A stretch of DNA of 64,000 bases from JBBQXH01 sp963710975 (lineage in GTDB: Bacteria; Actinomycetota; Thermoleophilia; Gaiellales; Gaiellaceae), in contig CAVQCG010000001.1 of NCBI GenBank assembly GCA_963710975.1, positions 1-64,000 on the forward strand, in the 5' to 3' direction. The position numbers and the translations under genes are program-made. Below, piece by piece: positions 17,520-27,113 of this stretch; position 1 is the stretch's first letter; each line of letters opens with the position of its first letter. The notes beneath the pieces were generated by a model. That model did not search any database, had not been told where the DNA came from, and saw only the letters and a program-made list of their open reading frames with translations.

Positions 17520-17551
17520 CGCACGCCCCCCGGGATCCGTAGGCTCTTGGC
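17516..17551 (+). promoter_or_regulatory. Promoter for a probably leaderless cytochrome c mRNA
   Basis: TTGACG (17516-17521) and TAGGCT (17540-17545) are separated by 18 nt, and the GTG start at 17552 is 6 nt after the -10, so transcription would begin at or next to the start codon. The -35 overlaps the panB stop. No Shine-Dalgarno sequence is present. Confidence 0.5.
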
Positions 17552-18085
17552 GTGAGGAAACGCCTCCGTGACTCGACCGTCGAGGCGCTGATCGTTCTCA
17601 GCGTGCTCACGGTCGCAGGTGTCGCTGCAGTAGCCGGCGTGACGGTCTGGCTCGTGAACTACGACCACGGAACTGTGAACGCCGCTGAGACCCAGCCGGC
17701 CGCGACGACTGCGCCCGCGACGACCGAGGCTGCGACGACGGCCGCTGCGACAACTGCGGCGACGACTGCGGCGACGACTGCGGAGGCAACGGCCACGACG
17801 GAGGAGCCTGCAACGACGGCGTCCGGAGGCGGTGAAGGCGATCCTGCCGCCGGCAAGGAAGTCTTCGCCTCGGCTGGCTGCGGTTCGTGTCACACGCTGT
17901 CCGACGCGGGAACGAGCGGCAACATCGGTCCGAACCTCGACGAGGCGAAGCCGTCATACGACCTCGTGGTGGAGCGGGTCACGCACGGGCAGGGTGCGAT
18001 GCCTGCCTTCGGCGACCAGGGCGTCCTCGACGCGCAGCAGATCCAGGACGTGGCCGCCTACGTCAGCCAGGCGACGGCCGGCTGA
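17552..18085 (+). CDS. Membrane-anchored c-type cytochrome
   Basis: A 177-residue protein. One N-terminal transmembrane segment (about residues 12-34, LIVLSVLTVAGVAAVAGVTV) is followed by an Ala/Thr/Glu-rich low-complexity linker (about 45-90) that spans the wall region. The C-terminal cytochrome c domain has the haem-binding CGSCH motif and an AMPAFGD segment that supplies the axial Met. It likely carries electrons outside the membrane to or from a respiratory complex. The start is GTG 17552 with no ribosome site. The linker is made of imperfect ACGAC-type repeats, which also explains the high Thr content. Confidence 0.9.
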   Translation: MRKRLRDSTVEALIVLSVLTVAGVAAVAGVTVWLVNYDHGTVNAAETQPAATTAPATTEAATTAAATTAATTAATTAEATATTEEPATTASGGGEGDPAAGKEVFASAGCGSCHTLSDAGTSGNIGPNLDEAKPSYDLVVERVTHGQGAMPAFGDQGVLDAQQIQDVAAYVSQATAG

Positions 18086-18108
18086 GCCGGCACCCGGCTC
18101 CATCGCGT

Positions 18109-18771
18109 CTACCCGCGGCCGATGACCAGCGCGACGATCGCGACCATCAGGAGCGCCGTGACCGTCAGCAGGAGCGCCCCGATTGACCGGATCACCGTCC
18201 AGCCGTTCAGCCCGCGGACGCCGACCAGGACGAGGCCGAGCGACCACAGGAGGAACCCGAAGGTGACTCCGGTGAAGACCCACCTCGGCGTCCCGTCGTC
18301 TGCGCCTCCGGTGCGGAAGTTGTCACCCCCGAACATCGCCAGCCGGATCGGCCAGACGACAATCAGAGAGAGCGCCATCGGCGTCAAGGCGTACGCCAGC
18401 AGGTGCCGCGCCTGACGGTAGCTCCCCTCGCCCTTCGCTCCCCGCTCACCCCAGTAGAGGGCGCCCCCGCCGAGCCAGTAGCCGGCGAAGCCGTAGATCC
18501 CGCCTCCGAGAAAGGCGAGCACGGCGACCAGGATGCCGTCGACGGCCGGATCGTCGAGGAACTCGTTCGTGGAGACCGAGAAGGTGAGCACTGCCGCGAT
18601 CCCGGAGAGGAAGATGAGGAGGAGGACCGGTTCCTGGCGTGCGCTCGCCGCGGGGTCGGAGTCGTCCCGCATCGCCGTGAAGACCGAGCGCGGGCTCGTG
18701 AGCACCATCGGCACGCGGAGCCACCATTCCTTTCGGAGCGACTCCGTGCTCGCGGGCGCCTGGGTGCTCAC
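18109..18771 (-). CDS. Yip1-domain integral membrane protein
   Basis: A 220-residue protein with a cytoplasmic N-terminus (VLTSPRSVFTAMRDD) and about five hydrophobic segments (for example PVLLLIFLSGIAAVLTF, ILVAVLAFLGGGIYGFAGYW, LTPMALSLIVVWPI, GVTFGFLLWSLGLVLVG and ALLLTVTALLMVAIVALVI). The spacing and the P-x-x-x-F and YALTP-type motifs fit the Yip1 family. The function in bacteria is unknown. It is separated from the convergent cytochrome gene by 23 nt and looks monocistronic. Confidence 0.7.
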   Translation of the reverse strand: MSTQAPASTESLRKEWWLRVPMVLTSPRSVFTAMRDDSDPAASARQEPVLLLIFLSGIAAVLTFSVSTNEFLDDPAVDGILVAVLAFLGGGIYGFAGYWLGGGALYWGERGAKGEGSYRQARHLLAYALTPMALSLIVVWPIRLAMFGGDNFRTGGADDGTPRWVFTGVTFGFLLWSLGLVLVGVRGLNGWTVIRSIGALLLTVTALLMVAIVALVIGRG

Positions 18772-18921
18772 ACGCCCAGGGTAACGAGATCAGCGCCCCA
18801 TGCGGGGCCGAAGGCAGGGTGGGTGCCTGATCGCGCCGGGCAACGGAACGGATGAGGAGCACGATCGCCGAGACTCGCCTCGGCTTCCGTCAGCTCGGGA
18901 AGGTTCCCCCGCTCGGGAGAG

Positions 18922-21761
18922 CTACGCAGCAGCGGCGGCGGCCCTGGCGGGCAGGATCGACCGGAGGAACTGGCCGGTCACGCTGTCCTCGACGCGGCAC
19001 ACGTCCTCGGGCGTCCCGACGGCGATGATCTCACCGCCGTCGTCTCCTCCCTCGGGGCCGAGATCGACGATCCAGTCAGCCTGCTTGATCACGTCGAGAT
19101 TGTGCTCGATGACGAGCACCGTGTTACCGGCGTCAACGAGCCGCTGAAGCACCTCGAGGAGCTTCTCGATGTCGGCGAAGTGCAGGCCGGTCGTCGGCTC
19201 GTCCAGGATGTAGAGCGTCCGGCCGGTGGCGATCTTCGAGAGCTCGGCCGAGAGCTTCACACGCTGCGCCTCACCGCCGGACAGCGTCGTCGCGGGCTGA
19301 CCGAGCTTGATGTAGTCGAGCCCCACGTCATGGAGCGTCTGCAGGCGCCGGCGCAGCTTCGGGATCTTCGCGAAGAAGCCGAGGGCGTCCTCGACCGACA
19401 TCTCGAGGACATCGGCGATGTTCTTTCCCTTGAACCGCACCTCGAGCGTCTCGCGGTTGTAGCGCCTGCCGTGACAGGTCTCGCACGAGACGTACACGTC
19501 GGGCAGGAAATGCATCTCGATCTTGATCGTGCCGTCGCCCTTGCACGTCTCGCAGCGCCCGCCGCGGACATTGAACGAGAACCGGCCTGGCTTGTACCCG
19601 CGCACCTTCGCGTCCGGCGTCTGCGAGTAGAGCTCGCGAATGTGGTCGAAGAGCTTCGTGTAGGTCGCCGGGTTCGAGCGAGGCGTGCGCCCGATCGGCG
19701 ACTGGTCGATGTCGATGACCTTGTCGAAGCAGTCGATCCCCTCGACCGCGTCGTGCTCGCCCGGCTTCACGCGGATCCGGTTGAGGCGGTTCGCGAGAGA
19801 CTTGTAGACGATCTCGTTGACGAGCGTCGATTTCCCCGAGCCGGAGACGCCGGTGACGGCGATGAACTTGCCGACCGGGAACTCGACGTCGACGTTCTTC
19901 AGGTTGTGCATGCGGGCGCCGCGAACGGCGAAGGTGCCTCGGTCCTCGGTGCGCCTGTCCGGGACGGCGATCTGGCGTGTCCGTGAGAGAAACTGCCCTG
20001 TGACCGACGAGCCGTTCCGCTCGACGTCGCTCGCGGATCCTTCGGCGACCACTCGGCCGCCGTGCTCGCCGGCGCCGGGGCCCATGTCCACGAGAAAGTC
20101 GGCCGACCGCATCATCTGCTCGTCATGCTCGACGACGAGCACGGTGTTCCCGATGTCGCGTAGGCGCTCGAGCGTGCGAATCAGGCGGTCGTTGTCGCGC
20201 TGGTGAAGCCCGATCGACGGCTCGTCGAGGATGTAGAGGACACCGACGAGCTGCGAGCCGATCTGGGTTGCGAGCCGCAGTCGTTGCGCCTCGCCCCCGG
20301 AGAGCGTGAGGGCCGCGCGGTCGAGCTGCAGGTAGCCGACACCGACGTTGTCCAGGAACGCGAGGCGCTCGCGGATCTCCTTCAAGATCCGAGCGGCGAT
20401 ATGAAGCTCGCGCTCCGAGAGATCGAGCTCGGAGGCAAACTGGATCGCGCCTTTCACCGACTTCTGCGTCAACTCGTGGATGTTGAGCCCGCCGACCGTC
20501 ACCGCGAGCACCTCGGGCTTCAGGCGAGCTCCCCCGCAAGCGGAGCAGGGACGCGCGGACATGTACTCCTCGATTCGCTCCCGCTGCGTAGCCGAGTCCG
20601 TCTCGCGATAGCGGCGCTCGAGGTTCTTCACGATGCCCTCGAACGCGAGCATGTAGGAGCGCTTGCGGCCCATCCGGTTGCGGTACTGGACGTAGACGCG
20701 CTCGCCCCCGTCCCGTTCAGGAAGAGATCCTGCTGCTCGTCCGTCAAATCGGCCCAGGAGGTGTCGATGTCGATCTCGTACCGGTCGGCGATCGCCTGGA
20801 TCACCGACTCGTAGAAGTTCGAGCTTCCGACCGACCACGGAACGAGCGCGCCGTCGGCGAGAGAGAGCGACCTATCCGGCACGAGCAGGTCGGGGTCGAT
20901 CTCCTGTTGATGCCCGAGGCCGGTGCAACGCGGGCAGGCGCCGTGCGGCGAGTTGAAGGAGAACACGCGCGGCTCGAGCTCGGGGAGCCCGACCCCGTGC
21001 TCCGGGCATGCGAAGCGCTCGGAGAACGTCAACTCCTCCCCCTCGACGAGGTCGACGGTCACGAGCCGGTCGGCGAGCGCGAGTGCGGTCTCGATCGAGT
21101 CGGTGACCCTGTGGCGGAGATCCCGCTTCATCACGAGGCGGTCGACGACGACCTCGATCGTGTGTTTGAACTTCTTGTCGAGCGTGATCTCCTCGTCGAG
21201 GAGACGCTGCTCGCCGTCGACCTTGACGCGCGTGAAGCCCTCGTCGCGAAGGCTCTGGAGGAGGTCTCGGTACTCGCCCTTCCTATCGCGGACGACGGGC
21301 GCGTTCACCGTGAACTTCGTCCCTTCGGGGAGCGACAGCACCTGGTCGACGATCGCCTCGATCGACTGACCGGCGATCGGGCGGCCGCAGACCGGGCAGT
21401 GAGGCTTCCCGATACGTGCATAGAGGAGGCGAAGATAGTCGTAGATCTCCGTGACGGTGCCGACGGTCGAGCGCGGGTTGCGCGACGTCGTCTTCTGGTC
21501 GATCGAGATCGCGGGAGAGAGCCCGTCGATCGAGTCGACGTCGGGCTTCTCCATCATCTGCAAGAACTGGCGTGCGTATGCCGACAGCGACTCCACGTAG
21601 CGGCGCTGACCCTCCGCATAGATCGTGTCGAAGGCAAGCGAGGACTTCCCGGAACCGGAGAGCCCGGTAATGCAGATCAGGGCGTTCCGCGGCAGGCGGA
21701 CGGTGATGTCCTTGAGGTTGTGCTCGCGGGCGCCGAGAACGACGATCTCGTCGGCGGCCAT
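18922..21761 (-). CDS. uvrA: Excinuclease ABC subunit A (UvrA), split by a frameshift
   Basis: UvrA is the damage-recognition ATPase of nucleotide excision repair. Two frames (about 20705-21761 and 18922-20715) make one protein of about 946 residues. The N-part starts AADEIVVLGAREHNLKDI with Walker A GLSGSGKSSLAFDT and zinc-finger cysteines (CPVCGRPIAG, CPRCTGLGH). The C-part has CSACGGARLKPE, LSGGEAQRLRLATQIG, the second Walker A GVSGSGKSTLVNE and CETCKGDG/CETCHGRRY. The frame breaks at a five-C run (20705-20709), and adding one base restores LNGTGGERVYVQYRNRMGR. ATG 21761 is the family start, although the frame stays open far upstream. The divergent region beyond it holds the 71-bp repeat array. 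Confidence 0.93.
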
Positions 21762-21809
21762 CGGGGCAAGTCTAGCGGTGGCCTCGGACGAACACCTGTT
21801 CGTCCGCAA

Positions 21810-22093
21810 GGAGCGAAGCGACGCGCAGCGGACGGCGAGGCCGGCCGCGAAGTCCAGCCCGCGAAGCGGGCGTATCCCCAGGAGCGAAGCGACGCGCAGC
21901 GGACGGCGAGGCCGGCCGCGAAGTCCAGCCCGCGAAGCGGGCGTATCCCCAGGAGCGAAGCGACGCGCAGCGGACGGCGAAGCCGGCCGCGAAAGGTCCA
22001 GCCCGCGAAGCGGGCGTATCCCAAGGAGCGAAGCGACGCGCAGCGGACGGCGAAGCCGGCCGCGAAGTCCAGCCCGCGAAGCGGGCGTATCCC
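21810..22093. repeat. Four-copy 71-bp tandem repeat containing GCGAAGC hairpins
   Basis: Near-identical units begin at 21810, 21881, 21952 and 22025 (periods 71, 71 and 73). Each holds GGAGCGAAGCGACGCGCAGC near its start and the hairpin GCCCGCGAAGCGGGC near its end. The array fills much of the 696-nt gap between divergent uvrA and nagA (21762-22457), and a fifth degenerate start may follow at 22094. There are no spacers of unrelated sequence, so it is not a CRISPR. Confidence 0.9.
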
Positions 22094-22280
22094 GCACGAC
22101 CGAGGCGACGCGCACTGTGACGGAACCGTCAACGCCACTCCAGACGTTATCCACCGGGAGCCCCGCAGGAGCACGTCGCCGTACGCGGTGGGGCTCTGCC
22201 ACGCCCGATTCCGGCGACATAAGTCTCGTAACACGCAGATGCGAACCGATTCTCGGACGACTTCGTGACGACTTCGTCAC

Positions 22281-22313
22281 CTCTTCGAAGGGGTCTGACC
22301 CCCTTTCGAAGAG
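22281..22313. other. Long imperfect palindrome in the uvrA-nagA gap
   Basis: CTCTTCGAAGGGGTC (22281-22295) faces GACCCCCTTTCGAAGAG (22297-22313), pairing over about 15 bases with two single-base bulges. A smaller hairpin, GTGACGACTTCGTCAC, lies just before it. It is too far from either gene end to be an obvious terminator. The rest of the gap (22094-22280 and 22314-22457) shows no gene. Confidence 0.5.
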
Positions 22314-22457
22314 CGACCCCTTCCGGAGGCCGTTGTGGCCGTGCTCGTCGGATCCGAACAGCCTCGCTGGCTGCACGTATGCGTCCACCTGGCGCCCGTT
22401 GCGCGTCCCCGCTCACGGCACACGACGGCCGGAAGCCGCTCGGGTCAGAATGGACGG

Positions 22458-23444
22458 GTGACCCGAGAGCTCAGAGGTCTCCTCATCGACCCCATAGACG
22501 GCGTCCGCCCTGGTGTGGTGCGGATTCGAGGGAGCCTGATCGAGGCGGTCGAGGAGACAACCGGCGGCCCCGAGCGGCCCTCCATCTTCCCGGGCTTCAT
22601 CGACCTCCAGATCTATGAGTGGAGCCGTGCTCATGAGCAGGGCGTTACCGGGTATCTGGCGACTGTCGGAACATCTGCGCGCGGCGTGGTCGAGCGATTT
22701 CTCGATGACTTGCCCACCGACCCCTCCTGTCTCGGGGCTCACGTCGAGGGCCCGTATCTGAACGTCAAAGCGGCGGGCGCCCAGGCAGCCGAGCACATCC
22801 GGCCGGTCGACCTCGCCGAGCTCGATGGGTGGCTCGCAAGCGGATCGGTGCGAATGATCACGCTTGCGCCGGAGATCGACGTGGGGTTCGACGCAATCGG
22901 CAGAATCGCAGCTGCGGGCGCGGTTGCGTCGATCGGCCACACGGCGACGAACCATCGAACTGCAAGCCTTGCTGTGGATGCGGGCGCGACGTTCGCGACA
23001 CATATCTGGAATGCGATGAGCGGGATGACGGCGCGCTCCCCCGGAGTCGTAGGAGCACTGCTCGAGGATGCGCGCGTGACGCTAGGGCTCATCGCCGATG
23101 GGCGCCATCTGCATCCCGCGATCGAGGCGCTGACCGTCCGCGCGGCCGGCCCGGAACGAATAGCGCTCACGAGCGATCTCGTCTCGCCGCCTGGGGAAAA
23201 GCCCGACGGGAGGCTTCTCGGCGGATCGCGCTACGGGGCGGCGCTCGTATGCCGGATGGCACCGCGCTTCGGGCTCGCCGCCGCTGCGACGATGGCGAGC
23301 CTGGTTCCAGCTCGTGTGCTTCGCCTCGACGACCGCGGGCGGCTCGCGCCGGGCTATGTCGCCGATCTGGCCGTTCTCGACGATTCCTTCGAGCCGCTGG
23401 AAACGCTCGTCGCCGGCGCCACAACCTGGATCGGCGAGTCGTGA
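22458..23444 (+). CDS. nagA: N-acetylglucosamine-6-phosphate deacetylase-like amidohydrolase
   Basis: NagA removes acetate from GlcNAc-6-phosphate in amino-sugar recycling. The 328-residue product has the family signatures: IFPGFIDLQIYEW at the first strand, HVEGPYLN (catalytic-site Glu), SIGHTATNH and THIWNAMSGM (metal His), and ALTSDL where the general-base Asp is expected. The usual HxH on strand 1 is replaced by DLQIY, as in NagA forms that use a single metal. It is shorter than the roughly 380-residue norm. The start GTG 22458 has CAGAAT 6 nt upstream. Substrate assignment is by family. Confidence 0.8.
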   Translation: MTRELRGLLIDPIDGVRPGVVRIRGSLIEAVEETTGGPERPSIFPGFIDLQIYEWSRAHEQGVTGYLATVGTSARGVVERFLDDLPTDPSCLGAHVEGPYLNVKAAGAQAAEHIRPVDLAELDGWLASGSVRMITLAPEIDVGFDAIGRIAAAGAVASIGHTATNHRTASLAVDAGATFATHIWNAMSGMTARSPGVVGALLEDARVTLGLIADGRHLHPAIEALTVRAAGPERIALTSDLVSPPGEKPDGRLLGGSRYGAALVCRMAPRFGLAAAATMASLVPARVLRLDDRGRLAPGYVADLAVLDDSFEPLETLVAGATTWIGES

Positions 23445-23632
23445 GTGGCCTGGATCGTGCTCAGGTCGTCGTCACCCTGACACGCACCTCGATCCCTCCG
23501 CGGGCGAGGGCTGCCAGGCCTGGTGACCGGGCGCCATGATGCACCGCTCGCGCGGAACGAACGATGCGGCCTACTGCTTCATCGTCGCTTACACCCCGCT
23601 TTCGTCTCGCTGAAAACGCGTATGGTCGCCCG

Positions 23633-25336
23633 ATGAAGTCCGAGCAGCTCCCCGGCGTCCCGGTGGTGACGATCGAGCGCGACGTCGCCTGCCGCATGCG
23701 GGACGGCACGACGCTTCGCGCAGACGTCTTCCGGCCCGCAGGCGACGGGCCACACCCGGCTCTTCTCATGCGCGAGCCCTACGACAAGAACACGGCCCAG
23801 ACCGGATCCGGCTACCGGCACCCGTCGTGGTGGGCGAGGCAGGGTTGGGTCGTCATCGTCCAGGACGTCCGTGGGCGGTTCCGCTCCGAGGGCAATTTCG
23901 CACCCTTCGTCAACGAGGCCCGCGACGGCTACGACGCCGTCGAGTGGGCCGCACGCTTGGACGGCGTCGACGGGCGCGTGGCGATGTACGGATTCTCATA
24001 CCCCGGTGCGACCCAGTTGCTCGCCGCAACCCTTCGACCGCCGAGCCTCGCCGCGATCTGTCCGGGCATGACGTCTTCGCAGTACTACGACGGCTGGACC
24101 TACAACGGTGGCGCGTTCGCGCTCGGATTCGCGGCGAACTGGGCCGCGTGGCTGGCGCTCAATACCGCGATGTCCGCTCACGACGGGCCCGAAATCACGC
24201 GGCTCGAAGCGCCTGTGGGAAGGTCCGACTGGTTCGCGCACCTCCCTCTTGCCGACCACCCGGCGTTCACGGCCGAGGATGCCCCGTACTACTTCGATTG
24301 GCTCGAGCACTCCTCGTACGACGACTACTGGCGCGCGACCGCGATCGACGAGGACTACTCGCGAGTTCAGGTTCCCGGGCTCCACGTCGGCGGCTGGTAC
24401 GACATCTTCCTGGAGGGCACGGTGAAGAACTTCACCGGGATCGAGCAGACGGCCGGCCGCCAGAAGCTCCTTGTCGGGCCGTGGCAGCACGGCCCCTGGA
24501 GCCCGCTGCTCGGGGCCGGGGACGACGCAGGGCCGGCGGCCGTGAACGACTGGCAGCTTCGCTTCCTCGACGAGGTCGTGAAGGGCCGGCCCACCGGCGT
24601 GTTCGACGCGCCCGCGACCGTCTACGTCATGGGAGAAGGATGGCGCGACCTCGACGCGTGGCCTCCCTTGTCGGCTCGCCCCGTCGACTGGTTCCTCCAC
24701 TCTGCCGGGAACGCGAACTCGAAGTACGGCGACGGGACGCTCTCGCCGGAGCTGCCGCTCGACGAGCCGCCGGACGTCTTCGTGTACGACCCGCTCGCGC
24801 CGGTACAGAGCGCCGGCGGTCACTCCTGCTGCGACGAGGCCATCACGCCGATGGGGCCCCGTTCGCAGCACGGGAGCGAGCGATGGGGCGACACGCTCGT
24901 CTACACATCAGGCCCGCTCGATCACGACCTCGAGCTCGTCGGCGACGTGGTGGTCGTGCTGCACGCCGCCTCGACAGCGGTCGACACGGATTTCACAGCC
25001 CGCCTCTGCCGGGTCGATCCGAACGGCGAGTCGCTGAACCTCATGGAGGGCATCATCCGCGCGCGCTTCCGGAACTCGCTCTCGGCACCGTTGCCGATCG
25101 AGCCCGGTCGGGTCTACGAGTACCGCATCTCGCTGGGGCCGATCGCGATCCGTATCGCGACCGGCTATCGCCTCCGCCTCGACGTGTCGAGCTCGGACTT
25201 CCCGCAGTGGGATCGCAACCTGAATACGGGCGGCCCGCTGGGGTATGAGGGGCCCGAGAAGGCGATCGTCGCGACGCAGACCGTGCTCCACGATCGGGCG
25301 CGGCCATCGCGGATCAGTCTGCCAATCGTGGATTGA
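23633..25336 (+). CDS. CocE/NonD-family (S15) hydrolase, copy 1
   Basis: A 567-residue alpha/beta hydrolase of the X-Pro dipeptidyl-peptidase/cocaine-esterase family. The nucleophile Ser is in MYGFSYPGATQ, the Asp in HVGGWYDIFLEG and the His in GPWQHGPW. A C-terminal jelly-roll domain follows (TDFTARLCRVDPNGES, SSSDFPQWDRNLNTGG). Such enzymes cleave amide or ester bonds of acyl compounds, and the physiological substrate is unknown. ATG 23633 has TATGGT 6 nt upstream and no Shine-Dalgarno sequence, suggesting a leaderless mRNA. A second copy is at 48078-49787. The two share the same motif layout, for example the NTGGP tail. Confidence 0.88.
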   Translation: MKSEQLPGVPVVTIERDVACRMRDGTTLRADVFRPAGDGPHPALLMREPYDKNTAQTGSGYRHPSWWARQGWVVIVQDVRGRFRSEGNFAPFVNEARDGYDAVEWAARLDGVDGRVAMYGFSYPGATQLLAATLRPPSLAAICPGMTSSQYYDGWTYNGGAFALGFAANWAAWLALNTAMSAHDGPEITRLEAPVGRSDWFAHLPLADHPAFTAEDAPYYFDWLEHSSYDDYWRATAIDEDYSRVQVPGLHVGGWYDIFLEGTVKNFTGIEQTAGRQKLLVGPWQHGPWSPLLGAGDDAGPAAVNDWQLRFLDEVVKGRPTGVFDAPATVYVMGEGWRDLDAWPPLSARPVDWFLHSAGNANSKYGDGTLSPELPLDEPPDVFVYDPLAPVQSAGGHSCCDEAITPMGPRSQHGSERWGDTLVYTSGPLDHDLELVGDVVVVLHAASTAVDTDFTARLCRVDPNGESLNLMEGIIRARFRNSLSAPLPIEPGRVYEYRISLGPIAIRIATGYRLRLDVSSSDFPQWDRNLNTGGPLGYEGPEKAIVATQTVLHDRARPSRISLPIVD

Positions 25337-25346
25337 GAACTGAGCG

Positions 25347-25739
25347 TCAGACGCCAGCCGGCCAGTGCTCGACCGTCAGCTCTTCCATCGGGAAGTCCTT
25401 CGGATTCCCGGTGGCGAGACGGCCGCCGATCGCCAGCGCGGCGGCAGCGATGAGGCAGTCGGCCTGCGCGAGCGTCGTTCCGCGCGCCGAGAACGCTCGC
25501 CTCCACTCACCGGCTCGCTGTCCCTCGATCTCACGAAGCGGGACGACGCGGAGACCGGAGAAGAGATGACCCGCGGCTGACTCCTCCCTCGGCCTGAGCC
25601 CTCGGACGACCTCTTCGACGTTGACCGCGCACACGTAGGGCGCGTCGCCGACATCCCGCAACGCGAGGAGACGGCCGGCGGCCTGCCGACCGCGCAGGAC
25701 GTCGATCAACACTGTGGTGTCGAGGAGGACGGCACCCAC
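25347..25739 (-). CDS. vapC: PIN-domain toxin, VapC type
   Basis: A 130-residue PIN-domain ribonuclease. The acidic residues expected at the active site are visible in VLLDTTVLIDVLRG (Asp), VNVEEVVRGL (Glu), LAQADCLIAAAAL (Asp) and RLATGNPKDF (where the fourth acidic position is NPKDF). VapC toxins cut tRNA or rRNA when not bound by VapB. The start GTG 25739 overlaps the antitoxin stop by one base (TAGTG). The frame is open further upstream, but that part lies inside the antitoxin gene. Confidence 0.88.
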   Translation of the reverse strand: MGAVLLDTTVLIDVLRGRQAAGRLLALRDVGDAPYVCAVNVEEVVRGLRPREESAAGHLFSGLRVVPLREIEGQRAGEWRRAFSARGTTLAQADCLIAAAALAIGGRLATGNPKDFPMEELTVEHWPAGV

Positions 25740-25978
25740 TACCCGGTACGGCGCGTATCGCTCCGACGCTGATCGCGGACCCAGGCAGCCGGGTCGGCGT
25801 CCCACGCGTGGTTGCTGTCGGCGAGCGTCCCGATCGACGACTCGATCAGCTCCCAGCGCCGCTCGTCATCCAGCGCGGCCCTCAGCGCGTTCGCGATGAA
25901 AGGGCTGCGCCGACGGGCCCCGACCCGTCGGTCGAGCTCGTCCACCAGATCGTCGTCGAGATGAATGTGTATTCTCAC
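25739..25978 (-). CDS. vapB: Ribbon-helix-helix antitoxin, VapB type
   Basis: A 79-residue antitoxin with an N-terminal ribbon-helix-helix (RIHIHLDDDLVDELDRRVG, then RSPFIANALRAALDDERR) and a C-terminal toxin-binding tail rich in Trp and Asp. GTG 25978 is chosen over GTG 25984 because it starts the conserved MRIHIHLDD motif and lies 6 nt after TAACTT (aagtta on plus, 25985-25990), a likely -10 element. TGTGT-N10-ACACA-type half-sites around 25967-25985 could be the autoregulatory operator. Confidence 0.85.
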   Translation of the reverse strand: MRIHIHLDDDLVDELDRRVGARRRSPFIANALRAALDDERRWELIESSIGTLADSNHAWDADPAAWVRDQRRSDTRRTG

Positions 25979-25995
25979 GCACACAAGTTAGCACA

Positions 25996-26057
25996 CTGAC
26001 CGCAAGGCCGCCTGCCGGGCCGAGGCCGGAAGGGCCAGCCGGCGAAGCCGGCGCACC
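25996..26057. repeat. Dispersed GCGAAGC-family intergenic repeat
   Basis: A hairpin GCCGGCGAAGCCGGC at 26038-26052 is preceded by a GC-rich block (GGGCCGAGGCCGGAAGGGCCA) resembling the 71-bp unit of the array at 21810. It sits between the vapB promoter and the stop of the downstream methyltransferase gene. Confidence 0.55.
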
Positions 26058-27113
26058 CTAGAGCCGCCGGACGAGATCCTCCCGGTACTCCTCCTGGACG
26101 TTCGCGTCGGTTCCGAAGAACGCGTGCTTCGACATGTCGGCGGAGTACCGACTCGCGGGCGGCGTCCTGCCGAGCGCCTCGGCAAGGGCGCGGATGTGGT
26201 GCGGCCCGGCGCCGCAGCACACGCCGAGGTAGTGGATGCCGAGGTCGTAGGCCTCCGCCCCCCACTCGGCAATCTCGAAGCGGTTGCACATGAAGGGCTC
26301 GAGCGCGATCGGGAAGGCTCGCCCCCCGGGGATGCAGTCGCAGCCAGGATCCGTCAAGCCTGAGAAGGCCGGCTCCGCCTCGGTCGTCCGGTAGGGCACA
26401 GGCAGTCCCGCGACGTGGCAGGAGACCGCCGCCCGGATCTCGCGAAGCACGGGCATCATCGTTTTCGGGCCGCGGATGCAGTTCAGCCCGACGACGTCGG
26501 CGCCGGCAGCCTCGAGCCGGCGGCAGACCTCCGGGTAGCTCCAACCCTCGAACGTGTGCGGATCGCGATGGACGGCCATCGTGACCACGGCCGGGAGCCC
26601 GGTCGCCTTGATCACCTCGAGCCCCATGAGAGCCTCCTGACCCCAGGAGTAGGTCTCGGCGATGACGAAGTCGACACCCGCGTCGACGGCCCACGCGACC
26701 TGCTCCTCGAACATCGCGCGCACCGCCCTGGCCGAGTCGGCGTCGCCGTGGATGAAGGCGTTCGTGTTCGAGATGTTCCCTGCCAGGAGCGTGCCCGTTT
26801 CCGCGGCCACCTCCTTCGCGATGGCGAGCGCCTGCCGGTTGAGCGCCTCGAGCTCGCCTTCCCGGCCGATGACGCGCAGCTTCTCACGGTGCGCGTAGTA
26901 GGTCAGCGCCTCGACGATCTCCGAGCCGGCGTGGACGAAGTCGCGATGGAGCTGCGCGACGACCTCCGGATGCTCGAGCACGGCCTCGGGGACGAATGCG
27001 CCCGCCTGCAAATACCCACGCCGCTCGAGCTCGAAGACGTAGCCCTCGGCACAGATCACCGCGCCACGGTCGAGGCGCTCGACGAGCCCCGGTCGGTCAG
27101 ATTCCGAGGCCAT
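26058..27113 (-). CDS. Homocysteine S-methyltransferase family protein (BHMT-like)
   Basis: A 351-residue TIM-barrel protein of the homocysteine S-methyltransferase family. Zinc-thiolate ligands are visible as the Cys of VVGLNCIRG and the Cys pair of LGVCCGAGPHHIRAL (canonical GGCCGT). The substrate-site region VFELERRGYLQAGAFVPEAVLEHPEVV resembles the betaine-homocysteine methyltransferase branch. It would transfer a methyl group from betaine or a related methylated amine to homocysteine. It overlaps the upstream TIM-barrel isomerase gene by 17 nt. In this island it could accept methyl groups released from methylated amine substrates, which is inference. Confidence 0.82.
   Translation of the reverse strand: MASESDRPGLVERLDRGAVICAEGYVFELERRGYLQAGAFVPEAVLEHPEVVAQLHRDFVHAGSEIVEALTYYAHREKLRVIGREGELEALNRQALAIAKEVAAETGTLLAGNISNTNAFIHGDADSARAVRAMFEEQVAWAVDAGVDFVIAETYSWGQEALMGLEVIKATGLPAVVTMAVHRDPHTFEGWSYPEVCRRLEAAGADVVGLNCIRGPKTMMPVLREIRAAVSCHVAGLPVPYRTTEAEPAFSGLTDPGCDCIPGGRAFPIALEPFMCNRFEIAEWGAEAYDLGIHYLGVCCGAGPHHIRALAEALGRTPPASRYSADMSKHAFFGTDANVQEEYREDLVRRL

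Noticed and set aside
21810..22093. Possible CRISPR array.
   Set aside because: Units are contiguous 71-bp copies with no unique spacers and no cas genes nearby.
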